Shown: positions 11,595-24,270, counted from the first letter of the stretch. The stretch is 64,000 bases of DNA from Paralvinella palmiformis (GCA_025642065.1 JAODUP010000316.1:450001-514000), one strand, 5' to 3'. Made by a program: numbers and translations. The notes: a model not told the origin generated them from the letters alone.

Positions 11595-13845
11595 TATATG
11601 AGTACATTCATATCGTATAACATGAGCATTATAATGGTACTCATATCGTATATCAGTGACCATTCTAATTCTGGTCATAGCTAGGGGCCGGTTAATGAAC
11701 TTATGGGACTCCAAGACTAATGATATTATGGGGCCCCCTTCTTCAAACAGGGGAACCTTATCTCAAATAAAAGGCTTCAGACAGCGGAACCTTATCTCAA
11801 ATAAAAGGGTTCAAACAGGGTCCCTGTGTCTCAAATAAGGGTGTTTAAATAGAAGCCACCTTTTTAAACTGGGTTTTCAGACTCCCGCGCCTCCTCTTGT
11901 AAAGTTGACGGGAAAAGAAATTTCACATTTCGAAGTAAATATAACGTAACAAACAATTATTGTATTCCCTATCAGATGCACTACCACACTTAAAACAATT
12001 CTAACCACCAGTTATCATGTTTCCATTAAAATGTTACCTAAATCCTTAATTTCCAAATGTTCACGAGCCATTACTAGTATGTACTGCACTCGCTAGGGGT
12101 TATTGTGTGACGTCATTTTTGCCAAACCACGTTGTGCCACAGCTTTCTTTACAAGCGTCTTGACAATTTGACAGACAAAATGTCCGACGAAAGTTTTGCC
12201 ATTTTCAGGGATATCAAACCCTTCAACTTAGATCCACTCGCGAAAAAGTGTTACAGATAGTATTAACTGTGATAAATTAGTTGCAGCAAGTGCAGACGTG
12301 CATATAGAGCAGCTACCTGACGTGCCCCCGACACTGGTCCAGAACAAGAGTTGGATTGGTGTGTATTAATTTGTGTTAGCATAAGTTTAATTGATAAGTC
12401 AACACACTGGGCCTGAATGCGAATATTTCCCTCTTTGTGTCAGATAACGTTATTTAAAATAAGGTGGTATTTGTCGGTACACGGGAACACGGTGGATGCA
12501 TCTCCCATATGTGGCTTATACAGGAATGCGCCGCCCTCGGTGGAACACCTACTAGACTAGTTTAGCAGTTTAGTAGTGTCTACAATACACAGATATATGA
12601 AGCTTTGAGTAGGCCTAAGTAAATTATAATTTGTTTGCGAATAAGTGAAATTTTACTTTATTCACGAATGCATGAAATGGTGAATGGCCAATAGTTTTCT
12701 ATTCAGTTTCTCCCTCAAACTACTGATTCGTTTGGGTTAGTTAGCATTACCCAGTTTGTCGAATACGGTTGGAATGGCATCTTCTGTGAGCCTAACACGC
12801 TTCATGGCATATCCAACTAATCGTGCCATAGACGGCGAAATAACGAACATACGTTCCTCGAAGTGGTAAGTTCGCTTCGACTGCACTCTGTTCATGTTTC
12901 GCAGTCAATCACGCAAACGAGTCTTGTTTTGGGTGAATTAATGCATATACTTCATCCACTTGCAGATCCATTTTCACAATTATATGCGGTACAATACACC
13001 ATTTTATACGTTTAACAAAGACAATATAGAACACGTAACGTAGGTTAAATAAGGCCACGTGGAGTATTTACCTCTTTGTTTGAAAAACATCACGTAACAT
13101 TCCGAAGTTTTCCGAAGATTCTCGATTAAAGCTGTGAGATGTGAGATGCTAGCAAAGCAAGTTTTAAAACCACTGTAACTTTATTTCTAAGAAAGAAAGA
13201 AATTATATCTCTGACTGAAATTGATTTTAATAAATAACACTGACATTTTGACTAATTTGTGAACTTTTTTATGTTAAATGAATTATTCAGTAATGCCAAA
13301 TATGCAAAATCTTTTAGCATGCCCCTAGGTTTGAGGGCCGCTAGGCTGCAGCATATAGGATAATCCGGCCCTGGTCATAGTGTATAACAGTGAACACTCT
13401 AATGGTGTTCATATCTTTTAACAGTAGGCATTCTAATTGTACTCATATCGTATAACAATAGGCATTCTAATTGTACTCATATCGTATAACAATAGGCATT
13501 CTAATTGTACTCATATCGTATAACAATAGGCATTCTAATTGTACTCATATCGTATAACAATAGGCATTCTAATTGTACTCGTATCGTATAACAATAGGCA
13601 TTCTAATTGTACTCATATCGTATAACAATAGGCATTCTAATTGTACTCATATCGTATAACAATAGGCATTCTAATTGTACTCATATCGTATAACAATAGG
13701 CATTCTAATTGTACTCATATCGTATAACAATAGGCATTCTAATTGTACTCGTATCGTATAACAATAGGCATTCTAATTGTACTCATATCGTATAACAATA
13801 GGCATTCTAATTGTACTCATATCGTTTAACAATAGGCATTATGGT
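11595..13845. repeat. 34-bp minisatellite, split by a transposon
   Basis: The unit is about 34 bases (TCATATCGTATAACAATAGG, then CATTCTAATTGTAC). The main array covers 13382-13845 with about 13 copies, nearly identical. Degenerate copies lie at 11595-11681, left of the inserted hAT-like element, so the array existed before the insertion. A CTCGTATCG variant recurs 170 bases (five units) apart, at 13578 and 13748, showing that a five-unit block was duplicated recently. Confidence 0.93.
11682..13373. mobile_element. hAT-like DNA transposon, 1692 bp, in a minisatellite
   Basis: The left end is TAGGGGCCGGTTAAT and the right end, reversed, is CAGGGCCGGATTATCC: short inverted ends of hAT style. 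They are flanked by an 8-base direct repeat, GTCATAGC (11674-11681) and GTCATAGT (13374-13381). Removing the element restores a continuous 34-bp repeat unit, which is strong support for the boundaries. No intact transposase is seen; a short frame at 12180 (MSDESFAIFRDIKPF) ends after 26 codons and may be a remnant. Probably a non-autonomous or decayed copy. Confidence 0.82.
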
Positions 13846-13912
13846 GGTGTAGTGTTAAGAGAATTGCACTACAGATCTTCAGGTTGTGGGTTCGAACATA
13901 CCTGTGTTTGTG
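13846..13912 (+). mobile_element. tRNA-like SINE head fragment
   Basis: A box A-like GGTGTAGTGTTAAG and a box B-like GGGTTCGAACAT lie about 40 bases apart directly after the minisatellite. The sequence differs from the two main SINE families. Confidence 0.4.
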
Positions 13913-13979
13913 GGATAATTATAATAATAATGTTTACCCTTACTAGCAGAATCCATTCAAAGGCACTATACAAATAATA

Positions 13980-15055
13980 TGTACTATAATAATACACAAA
14001 TAATATGTCCGTAAAAACCCTGGATTTATGTTAATATCAATATTTCTGAAATGATAACACCAAAATACTTCTGCATGTCAACACATCAGATAACTTCACC
14101 ATCAAATCATTGAATTTCTTTGATTCAATAAACACAGAGATATATCTTTTGGATGAAGAAGCGCCTGAACAACAAACTATGAACTTTAACACTGCTGTAG
14201 GTAATGCTTTATTGTGGTTTTATCATCAGTATTCAAAAAGTGGTTCACGATTATAATATTCTGTTTTGATATTTATTCATACGAGTAGCTGTTAAATATA
14301 ATAATCTGGTAACAGTAAGTTTATTTATAGATATCTTAATTTGTGGAATTCAGTTAACGTCGAATTTTCTTCTTGTGACTGTTGAGGTGATAAGGGAAGC
14401 CCACTTTTGTTTAAATATAAAATAAAGCACAAAATATCAAACAAAGACAGTAATAATTTATACACAAAGGATCAAGAAAGAAACTCAATTTAATTACCAA
14501 AAATTGCATATAATTCCTTCAGCAAAGTATGAAAACGGTTAATATGATATATGAAATCGACATTTATATAATTATATTAATATAAAATGAGAAGAAAAAA
14601 TAAACACATAGTGATCAAACAAATAAACAGGAAAGGGACAGAGAAATATAAACCATATAAACAAAACCATGTGCTTTCAGTTACTGTAAAGACAACTGGC
14701 CAATCAGGAGAGAGCGTTTCAGTCACGCGACCATCATAATGCAAATGGCTATTTACCAGCCAAGATCACCAGCTCACCAAATTCTCTCCCATCCTTCAAG
14801 CATCATTCTTATATTCAGTAAATATTTATAAATATGACATCTGAAATGGTTACAGCATTTTCTGCTAAAATCGGTCCAAAATCCAACCTACAATCGGGAA
14901 CAGTGTTTTATTTTAGCGACAGTTGATGAGGTATCGGCGCGGGTGTTTTAAACTATGATACTTTTTCCATCGCGAAGAGATAAAAAAAATAGCGGAAAAT
15001 CATTCTACGGAAAACGAAATTGAGACTACCGCACATCTTGTCTACACCCGACAGA
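13980..15055. other. No feature recognised
   Basis: AT-rich sequence without a gene, RNA gene or clear repeat. Confidence 0.45.
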
Positions 15056-15089
15056 GCATACACAAACTCAAAAATATGTAAAATATAAA

Positions 15090-15193
15090 TTTTTGAATGT
15101 TGGCGAAATGCCCCCCCCCCACAAATAATGGTTAAATGTCCGTTGGCTAAATGTCTGCTGGCTAAGTGTGCGTTGGCTAAATGTCCGGATACC
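15090..15193 (+). repeat. 15-bp repeat array (GGCTAAATGTCCGTT family), MULE end
   Basis: GAATGTTGGCGAAATG, a C run, then about five copies of the 15-base unit ending GGCTAAATGTCCGGATACC. That terminal string is identical to the right end of the 2.6-kb element ending at 50740, so this looks like the right end of another copy. No matching left end is visible upstream. Confidence 0.75.
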
Positions 15194-15204
15194 ACCATTT
15201 TGAG

Positions 15205-16590
15205 GTAAGATGGGTGTAGGAAATAATGGCAACGTAAGAAATGGCACTATGCAAATTTGGAAAATAATGGCACCCTATTTATTTGTTCTATATTGTTGCT
15301 TAAAAAAATCTTTGAAGTATTTTGAAAATGCAATTTATTCATGTAATATTGCTACATACGTGTATAGTAATATATAGCATCACCCAACCACCTGGTTTCG
15401 CTTAACGAAGTACAATATTATATCAGAATTTAATATCACAATTATCATATTATTATCACATACACAAATACAATATACATAGCATCACCCAAATCCTGCA
15501 CCTTTCGCCATGTAGACTGGGTAAGATGGTAGAAACACCCTTGCACTGTTACATGGTCTCCTAGCACAGAAGATACAGCACGCACCATGGCAATCTCAAA
15601 GTCTATGACTACAGTGGTAGGATCCGGGTCTTGGTACAGTTCGGAACACTTGTCGACAATAGCATGTAGCAGGTTATCGTTGGTCTCTTGCGACTTCCTC
15701 TAGAGTAGAGCATAGAACGTTGACACAGCAGTGTTCCCCATGGGACAGCGTATAACATACAACTGGCAGAACCCCGTAGCAGCAACAGCATGGTTCCCAC
15801 CCATGGGCAGTTGATAGGTGTTGCAGAGCGTCGGTGTCTGGACCGTTGTCGTAGACGAGGAACTGTTGGGGATCAGGTCCCGTTGTCAGCGCCCACTTTC
15901 CCTCGATGACGAGATTTTGAATTTTTAAGAGACTCAGTTGCGGCCAAGTCTCTGGTTACGTAGTGTACGTTTTACTGACTCTTCCCTGCCAAATTCAACC
16001 CTGGCAGTGACATCAATTTGACTCATGGCTTGAGTTATTATCTGGCTTGGCTTGTCGAAGCTTTGCTTCGCTTGCTGCTTCATCTGAGAATTGCACTTGA
16101 CAGCTGCCACATTTGTATCAAATGGATCATGGTTATGAGCTGTAACTAACTTTGTATCATCAATAACCAAGGGGTTGTGGTTAGGCTTCCCTTGCAATCA
16201 GTAGTACGTTATACACATTATGCTATGAGGCTATGATACACATTATGCTATGAGGCTTAGTTATCTGTTTAGTGTATATGAAACCATTGAGAATTAACTT
16301 CTGACCACCTTTTGTTGCTAGTTATGACTTCCATCATGAACAGAGTCAAACTTTATAATGAAAACTAACGATATTTTCATTGGTATTTATAAGAAATACA
16401 ACTGCTTGCAATAGAACTGCTCAGTTTTCAAAAAGAAGATGCCATTACACCAATGGAATTATGTCTGGCGGTTAATCCAAGGATGTGGAAAGCCACTCCT
16501 TCAGATGTGCAATTATGAATTGATTTTGTAAGCAGGACTCTTTTCCAACTTTGCATAGGGCCATTTCTTCCAGTGCCATTCTTTCAATAA
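15205..16590 (-). mobile_element. Mutator-like (MULE) transposon relic
   Basis: A broken transposase on the minus strand is enclosed by inverted repeats of about 55 bases: the left copy at 15209-15275 (AAATAATGGCAACGTAAG, AAATGGCACTATGCAAATTT) and the right copy at about 16533-16590 (TTTTCCAACTTTGCATAGGG, CCATTTCTTCCAGTGCCATT). Outside each lies a 15-bp repeat array, both in the same direction, so the whole is not a simple single element; nesting or rearrangement is likely. Confidence 0.65.
15470..16197 (-). pseudogene. MULE transposase with FLYWCH-type N-terminal region, broken
   Basis: From 16197 downwards one frame gives HNHDPFDTNVAAV, KPSQIITQAM and ESVKRTLRNQRLGR, the arrangement that follows FLYWCH zinc fingers in animal MULE proteins. 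Further down come KWALTTGPDPQQFLVYDNG, then in another frame GFCQLYVIRCPMGNTAVS, TFYALL, a stop, RKSQETNDNLL, TTVVIDFEIAMVRAV and QGCFYHLTQSTWRKVQ. The IDFE acid and the CxxH motif match the MULE catalytic core. The DGTF region holding the first catalytic Asp is missing or garbled and there is at least one frameshift and one stop, so the gene is dead. The zinc-finger start is not visible. Confidence 0.82.
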
Positions 16591-16604
16591 ACATAATCAA
16601 ACTT

Positions 16605-16717
16605 TTTGAATGTTGGCAAAATGTCCCCCTGCAAATGCTGGCTAAATGTCCGTTGGCTATGTGTATGTTGGCTAAATGTCTGCTGGCTAAGTGTCCCGTG
16701 GCTAAATGTCCTAGATT
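16605..16717 (+). repeat. 15-bp repeat array, MULE end, second local copy
   Basis: GAATGTTGGCAAAATGTCCC, CCTGCAAATGCTGG, then about six copies of the GGCTAAATGTCCGTT unit ending at GTCCTAGATTCC. It has the same order and direction as the right end at 50635-50740. Confidence 0.8.
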
Positions 16718-18000
16718 CCAAAATGGCAGTAGCCCAGCCTGGCTAGTGTTTTAGACTACACACTAGCCCGAAGACAAAATCCACACATCCCGAGCATCCA
16801 GGCTTCCGATTTTTCCGGCCCTAGAGGTAACCAATACAGAAACCTCACGATGCACTCTAACAGACCACAATACCATGAATCAACCGCCCCGTGACAAACC
16901 GTTAGTAGCTGAGGGAGACTACCTGGACAACTACATGGTTCCCACCGACAAGAAAATATTATTTTCGGGGGCATTTCTGGGACAAAATTACCATTTTCCA
17001 GGACAAAATATACAAGATTTAAAGGTCTAGCTGTTTGGTCCACTCATTTTTATTTAAATTTTAATTAACATCAGATATCTAGACTATGTACAAGTACACT
17101 AAACAAAGTTTTCTTCTACAGGCATAATATTTAATTCGCCGGCTTTTGCGGGGTCTAAGTTGATTTATTTTCACAGGCAATATTTTTCCAGGACATTTCC
17201 AAGACATTTCCTGATTTTCTAAAATTCCAGGACATTTCCAGTAGCTGGAAAACGAATCTATTATTTTCCAGGTTTTCCATGACACATGGGAACGCTGCAA
17301 CAATAACAACTCTCTAGCAAAAGCTGCATGACGGAAGAAGTGATCTACAGAGAATAACATCGTTCATAGTTACTACTGGCCTAGATTGTGTAGTCAACAA
17401 GCAAACGAAAAGAAGAAATTAACATTATATATACTGACCATATGTCTCGTGGCACCACGTTATCATGATGTTCACAAAATGTTTTCAATGTGTGATGTTT
17501 GAGATGAGGACTATCATCTAAATGTAAATTCGTTGTGAAATTATTCAAGTATATGTAGCAAGGATGACACTATTATTGTCAAATGAATTCTTTTTCTCTA
17601 AATGGCGAGATCATAAATATATGTCACTCCATTTATCATCTCGACTGGGCTGTTAATAATTCTGCTGTCAATCTTAATGCTATCAATATAGCTATCAGTG
17701 AGCTGTACATGAGTACAGGTTATGTCATGTCTAAACCTGGTAATTGTACACTGGGAAGTAAGAATCTTTGTGTACTAAAATGTGTTAACATTCTAGATTG
17801 ATCGTTGCATTTAATAAAATTTCTATTTGTTGTTGTGATTGATAAGATTTTTAACGTTAATATTCAGATGGATGACATCAACAAGATTTTAACTTTTTTT
17901 GTGTATTACGTAAATTAATGTCTACCTGTCCACTATTTTGTGCTGTTATGTTATAATTTTAGTACTTGAAAAAGTGTACACATTGTATTATGTCATAGTA
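16718..18000. other. Repeat-derived region without a gene
   Basis: 16930-17300 contains several TTCCAGGACATTTCC blocks on the minus strand and ends near GACACATGGGAACGCTGC, which looks like a decayed transposon. The rest shows no recognisable feature. Confidence 0.4.
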
Positions 18001-18001
18001 T

Positions 18002-18168
18002 GAAGATGATGTTTTATGGCCACTTTTGTGTACATGGTAGCCTAAATGACCCGAACGACCTCCAAAGGTAATGAAACACCCTTCAGATATGCCAACGCCA
18101 AGATTCTAACTCAGGTGGTAGTGATCTGTGATATCCCATGCGCTACTAGTTAGACCACGGAGGCACCA
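18002..18168 (-). mobile_element. SINE family A (tRNA-derived), diverged copy
   Basis: Read on the minus strand: a GTGGTCTAACTAGTAGCGC head (box A), a degenerate box B (GAGTTAGAATCTTGG), then GGCATATCTGAAGG and a CATGTACACAAAAGTGGCC-like tail. The copy is older than those at 31.1, 43.8 and 56.4 kb. Confidence 0.8.
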
Positions 18169-18186
18169 ATCTCATACTCTGAATAC

Positions 18187-18187
<1 letters not shown>

Positions 18188-18276
<89 letters not shown>
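18188..18276. repeat. (TA)n(GA)n compound microsatellite
   Basis: About 53 bases of TA followed by about 36 bases of GA. Confidence 0.97.
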
Positions 18277-18279
<3 letters not shown>

Positions 18280-18584
18280 ACAATGAACATTTATAAATAT
18301 CACTTTGTCGCTGGGATAATATGAAAATATCAATTTATTTGTATGCATATAATTGTGTGTGAATAAAAATATGAATGTTTTAAATTTTAATATAGATCTA
18401 ATTCAGAATGATGATTCTGATGGGGAGTTATATATAAGCTAATAAAATATGAAAGTTTTACATTTATTTCCTCTCACCTTTCTTATTACTAGTACGATAA
18501 CTAATATTTTGCTGACAATAATTAGCGGCATACTTCATAATCCTGACACGTGTGTATCAACTTGGCATTTTAATACCAAACTGG

Positions 18585-18930
18585 GTAAGAAGGTCTAGCG
18601 GTTAAGCACCTGGGATTTTGTGCAAAGCGTCACAGGTTCGATCCAATCAAGAGGTCGAAACTTTTCCAGGGAAAAAAGCTCGGCTCACAAATTCATGGGT
18701 GTGTGACCACGTTAAATGGCGCTGCCGTCTCCACTGAATTGATTTTTTTTTAAATGGGGTGGGGGGTGTTCACGTCAAAGACCCCCCTGAGGACGTAAGA
18801 CAACCCTCGGGATATTTCGACTCCATCTTTCCGTACTGCTCCTCTGTGAGCGGTGGGGGAGAGGTTATAAACAACCACTCAATAAAAGTGACCACACTGG
18901 AAATAAGTGCTTACGCTTTCCAACACTATC
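18585..18930 (+). mobile_element. SINE family B (tRNA-derived), diverged copy
   Basis: The head GGTCTAGCGGTTAAGCACC is box A and CACAGGTTCGATCC is box B. The body carries GAGGTCGAAACTTTTCCAGG, ACGTTAAATGGCGCTGCCG and TCTCCACTGAATTGA, and the end CCATCTTTCCGTACTGCTCC. The copy at 33660 is better kept. Confidence 0.85.
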
Positions 18931-19019
18931 TCTATTTCGTGATCATAGATCATTAAACGAAAGAAAATCAACCAATCAGCTTTACGAAAATCATCTTTGC
19001 TTACGAGATAGGCAGTAAC

Positions 19020-20500
19020 ATCAACCTGTTTCAGTGCGACTCCTCCAATGGGGACTTTGTATTAAAGTGTGAAAAGCATTTTCAGGATCACTCCAGTGTT
19101 AGGAGCATAGAGAATAACATGGAGAAATGTGAGTTCACTTTCAGACACACTAGTGCTAGAACTGTGGAGAAGATAGCGAAGGACTTGGACCCTAAGAAGG
19201 CTACTGGTTGCGACAGTATTCCAGCCAAATTACAGGAACCTGTAGCTTCCACCAAAAGTCAGCACATTTCTGCTATCTTCAAACACTGTGTGGATACATG
19301 TACACTTCCCGTGGATGCTAAGCTGGCTGAAGTGGTACCGCTATACAAGAAGGCAGACCACCTGATAATGAAAAACTACCGCCCAGTCAGTATTCTACCA
19401 TCAATGTCCAAGATCCCGGAGAAAGTGATCCATGAACAATTACGGCCATTCCTCCCGGAGAACATACTTGATACCAGGATGGCCGCTTATCGTAAGATGT
19501 ATAGATGCCAACATGTACTTCTAAGATTAGTGGAGGACTGGTAGCAGGCACTGGAGAACAACAAATATGTCGCAACCATGATCATGGATCTTAGTAAGGC
19601 TTTTGACTGTTTGCCACATCAGCTGATCATTGCCAAACTGAAAACCTATGGGATGAACGAGGAAGGATGCGCCTTCATTTGGTCATACCTGTCCAAATGC
19701 AGACAAAAGGTTAAGCTGTCTGGATGTGTGAGTGAGTGGCTGGAGATGTTCAAGGGTGTTCCACAAGGATATATACGCATCGATAATCCTGTCTGCTGTA
19801 GGCACCACCAAACAAGAAGTCACTGAGTGTCTATCGCGGGAATTTCTAGCTGCAGTTGACTAGTTCCATGATAATATGATGGAGGCCAATCCAACAAAAT
19901 TCCAAGCGATGGTACTCAGAGACTCTGATGATACCACCAACATCCTCATAGCCGAAAGTAACATAACGTGGTGTAACTATCGACGAAAAACTGAATTTCC
20001 ATCAGCAGGTAAGCACACTCCGCAGGAAAGCTGGTGCTCAGCTCCGTGTCCTTCGGCGACTGTTTGGTTATCTAGACCAATCATCTCATTTGAGCATTTT
20101 CAGGTGCTTCGTACTGAGCCACTTCAATTATTGTTCTCCAGTCTAAAACTTTTGTGGACAGGTACATACAGCTAGAATGAAACGTATCCAGTACAGAGAT
20201 CCGAAATTTGTTTATAATGACTTTGACTCCACCTATGATAAACTTCTGACCCGCGTCAAACTACCAACTCTAGAATTGTCTCGCAAGAGGCCAACCTTGG
20301 TCGGGGTCTACAAGGCTGTTAACAAACTCTTTCCCTCTTTTATGTGGGTTTTATTCCATGTGAAAGATGTGAAATACAACCTGAGAAACTGTAATAATCT
20401 ATATGTCAAACAGTGTCGAACCAAGAAATATGGTGCTAAGCTGTAGAATGCTTTACCTCATGAACTGAACATGTGCAAAGATCTGGGAACTTTCAGAGTA
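19020..20500 (+). pseudogene. CR1/L2-like LINE, broken reverse transcriptase
   Basis: Pieces in three frames carry the family signature in order: DLDPKKATGCDSIPAKL, AEVVPLYKKAD, NYRPVSILPSMSKIPEKVI (19.1-19.4 kb); MDLSKAFDCLPHQLIIAKL, the first catalytic Asp box (19.58 kb); WLEMFKGVPQG (19.75 kb); a YADD box that is lost; and the C-terminal RPTLVGVYKAVNKLFP, YNLRN and a final LPHELNMCKDLGTFR region (20.2-20.5 kb). Several frameshifts and the missing YADD segment make it inactive. The endonuclease part is absent, as in 5'-truncated copies. Confidence 0.85.
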
Positions 20501-20509
20501 AGCGTTTTA

Positions 20510-22155
20510 AAAACTGGAGTGAGCCACTGTGTAAATGTCGTATGTGTGTATAGGGCACAAGTGTATGAGTGTAAGTTTGTAAATGTTAAATTTTTCCTTA
20601 ACAGTTAAAGTATTGTATCTCTTTATTATTATTACTGTATAAAAGCTTTTATTTATTTTTATTAAACTTTTGTAATTATGTAATGATATAACTAATTTTC
20701 TTATTATCACAAATTTATTTTATTTATTATTATACAAATACTATACTAATTTACAAGTATGTAGGTTTTCTTAGGTAGGATTTAGTCAATTCATCTTTTA
20801 TTTTACATACAGTATTATTTCCTATGACTGGGTAGTAAGTGCTGTGTACAAGGTGAATGTATGAGGGGGGAAAGCAGTGGGGCGTGTGAAGTTTGCTAAG
20901 TGTGTAAAATTATATGAGCCGACAGGGGTGTGTAAATGGCTCAAGTGATAATTTTGTGTCGGTGGTATGAGTGTCTTGTTAATTTCCTCATTTCATTATA
21001 TATATTTCATAATTTTGTCAGTAATATTAGCCTCTGGCTAACCCGTTAAATCTGTTCTAAGCACTGACGTTAAATAAAACTATTTATATTTGTATCTTTC
21101 CAGACTGAAAAGCTTCGGGATGACGTCATGTGTTTCTAGCGAATGAAATGTATTCGATAGGTGGCAGCACTTATTGTTTATGCCTGGGATTTTTAGACGT
21201 CCTTGTATTTTGTTATTATGATAATCTAGTTAATTATGATGCATCTGTTCAATGACGTTACTGCATCCAACATTCTTAAACGTTTACGATGTCTAGTTAA
21301 TAAGTAACTCACAGAAGAATCACTGGAACGCATTTTTGTTATGTTAATTATTGTGTAAGTTTTATCGATTACTCCAGCCCTGTAACCCGGTTTGATATTA
21401 TCATGGCTCAGCAGACTTGTCACCTGTCAAACAAGTGTCAGAATTGTCAGATTGTGATGTCAGACTGGGCTAGACATACGATTATATGCATATGTTGTGA
21501 AACCACTTAGAGCGATTGTATATAACTGTATTAATTATTCATTAAGTGTACGCTGTTAATGTGGTAATAAGTTTTCACATCTCTGGCGCTAATCATCTAA
21601 TGTTTTATAAGAATGAGAAGAATTAATTAAATATATGAAACAAAATTGTATTGAACCATTTAGCAATGTGCCCGTTAGTATCCGTAGATCGATTTGACCA
21701 TATATGATTATTTAATAATAAAGCAATAATTTGAAAGAAAAAAATACAAATATTTGGAAGGTCTCTAGGCATCACTATATGCTAGAGAGAATATGAAAAG
21801 ATGTCCAATTAATCAAAAAGTCTTCTCAAATAAAATCACTGTCCAGCAATGAACTTGAGCTTTCAAGCATGTATTAAAACATTTAATTAGCTTGTATGTC
21901 CTTTAGCATTATTTGCAGGTTAATTTCCCATATGTTTGAGCACATAAACAATTTTTAAATTGTAGGAAATGATAAATTTATTTCAAATACATTTTACATA
22001 ACACGACTTTGTTATTTAGATATCTGTGGTGCATACATACATACACTTAATGCACAACCAAGCCAGAAAGTGTCGGACCAATAGCTTAATCACTGTACCT
22101 ACAGATCCACAACTCCCCTATTTTGTAAACATTCTCATCATATTCAATTTAGTGT
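20510..22155. other. No feature recognised
   Basis: AT-rich sequence after the LINE end. No genes, RNA genes or clear repeats. Confidence 0.45.
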
Positions 22156-22164
22156 TGTACAAAA

Positions 22165-22342
22165 CATAACTCTCCATGGCCTAACTGGTAGTGCAGTTGG
22201 CCACATCAGTAGCACCTGGGTTCAAACCCCATTTGGGCTATGTCAGAAGGGTGTTTCATCTTTGCCTCATTACCATTCCAGCTAGCTTGGCTCATATAAT
22301 TAGCATACCTTGTGCACAAAAGTAGCTGTAAAACAGCATCAT
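22165..22342 (+). mobile_element. SINE family A, diverged copy
   Basis: CTCCATGGCCTAACTGGTAG (box A region), GGGTTCAAACCCC (box B), AGAAGGGTGTTTCATCTTTG and the tail CCTTGTGCACAAAAGTAGC. It is the most diverged full-length copy in the window. Confidence 0.75.
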
Positions 22343-22344
22343 TT

Positions 22345-24100
22345 TACATTTACAAAACTTATATCAGGGAAAGTGTTTCTATTCCTTCAAGACGCTTCAC
22401 TGCCTGCACACAGCCAGCTGAACTGATATTAAATACCTTCCATTATATTTAATACATTTAATTAGCAATAGATAAATTAACATAACATGATCATGATTGA
22501 TAAATTTCAGTACTTTATGATTATCATTACCATAACTCTAAACAAATCCCCAAACATTTCTAATTTTAGTTCTTGGTTTTAATCAGACACTGTAATCTTT
22601 GTATTTAAAAAAAATCCATTAACACACCTGCTATTATATTAAATTTGTTCCCATCATTGTTGTTTTGGGTTTCTCATCTGGTGTGTTTTGAGTTGTAATT
22701 TAAGGAATACCTAAATGTGGGAAAACCTGGAGGTAGACAAGGAAGACACTATGTAATATTGAACATCAAATGAAAAGGGATAAATATAATTTACCAAACA
22801 GTTTACAATACCAATGATAAGATAATGGAATATTAGTCTGTTTGTGAATATGGGGTGTTTATCAATATCACAAGTCTGTGTCCAGCTGTGATCACGTTGT
22901 AAAGGCAGTTAGTCAGCCATAGGTTCATATGGTGACAATTACAGCTAGACAGTTGATGGTCTAATTAGGAGAGTTCACGTTTGTGTGCTACAATGCATTG
23001 TATTTCTCTGGGCAGCGGATAAATTGGTTAAATCATCTGTTTGTATGATGTGATTGCAATCAATGATATAAGTTATGGGGAATGAATTCATTGCCAAATA
23101 TTTAATTACTAATTGACTTAGATGACCAGCTGACTTGAGGGATTAAACTGGGGATAGTGATGAGGATTTATACATATTACAGTAAAATCTACTTCTATAA
23201 ATATTCGGTGTTTTTATTTAGTAGTTCTGTCAGTATTATATATGGAGCTGAGTGAATAAATATCAAGTATCACATTTACGTTTGTATGATATACATTGTA
23301 TTCATGAATACTTCAAATGCAATCGCAATTGTAATTGATTACATTAATTATTAATGTAATAATAATCAATCTTGTATTCTGAAGTAATCGTAATTGTTTA
23401 CATTGGTCTTGTAATTGTATGCTCCGCTGGGAGTTGAGATGTGTGCTGGATTAGAACAGATCTGAGTCAGGGATAATAATACTGTAAAGTGCCTTAGAAG
23501 AGCTATCTAGCTGAATAGGGTGCTATATAGATGTCACATATTATTATTAACTGCCCCATGCCTGGAAAAAGGGTTTTCCAGTAAAATTGGCGTATTACCA
23601 TCAAATTAAGCAGCGACTCCTGGAGTTGCTGCTTTAACTGTTATCCCTGCCAGCTTGTGAGACATCACTGACATGCATATTCTCAAATTATGACTTTACT
23701 GAATCAAAACTTTGTTTAACCTTTACCATCCCGATAAAACATATTTACACGTATGTTTACTGACACTTAAGTATTGAAGCTACACTGTCCAAACATTTTG
23801 CTACCAGAACATTAGTATAGTGTGATCGCCGTTATCAAATAAAATGTCATAACATTACGTAATCTGAACAACTGACAGTTAGACTGCTGGCATATCCTCG
23901 AAATTATGTTTGATTTAAAATGCCTTTAATTGCAGACTGATTTTAAGCGCTCCTCATATAGGCAAATCTAAGTACATCAACCAATCTCGCGCATGTATAC
24001 GCACACACACACACACACACACACACTAAAGAAAGAAATAATATTTCTGAGTGTCATTCTTCGACACTAGTTTCATGACTAATCAAATTGTCTATTTCTA
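22345..24100. other. Upstream region of GEN1
   Basis: No coding sequence is seen. A reverse-oriented fragment of the dispersed GACTCAG/TATAG repeat lies at about 23420-23530, and a (CA)n tract at 24001-24027. Any promoter or untranslated first exon of GEN1 would be here or further upstream, but no core motif identifies it. Confidence 0.4.
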
Positions 24101-24106
24101 GTTACC

Positions 24107-24270
24107 ATGGGCGTTAAAGATCTGTGGGATGTACTGGAGAAGGTGCGTAAAGACACGTCAATGGAACAGATGAATGGTCAAACTTTAGCTATTGACCTCA
24201 GTGTCTGGTTACATCAGGGCATGAGGGCATCAAGGCTGAAGGATAAACAAGCCATTAAACCACACGTCAG
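24107..24270 (+). CDS. GEN1: GEN1 exon 1 (coding)
   Basis: Encodes the N-terminal residues, start MGVKDLW, catalytic D30 in LAIDLSVW, end IKPHV. It ends in phase 2 at GTCAG|gtaaaa. The exon itself probably begins at 24102. Confidence 0.95.

Noticed and set aside
13382..13845. CRISPR array
   Set aside because: The units are contiguous with no unique spacers, and the genome is eukaryotic.
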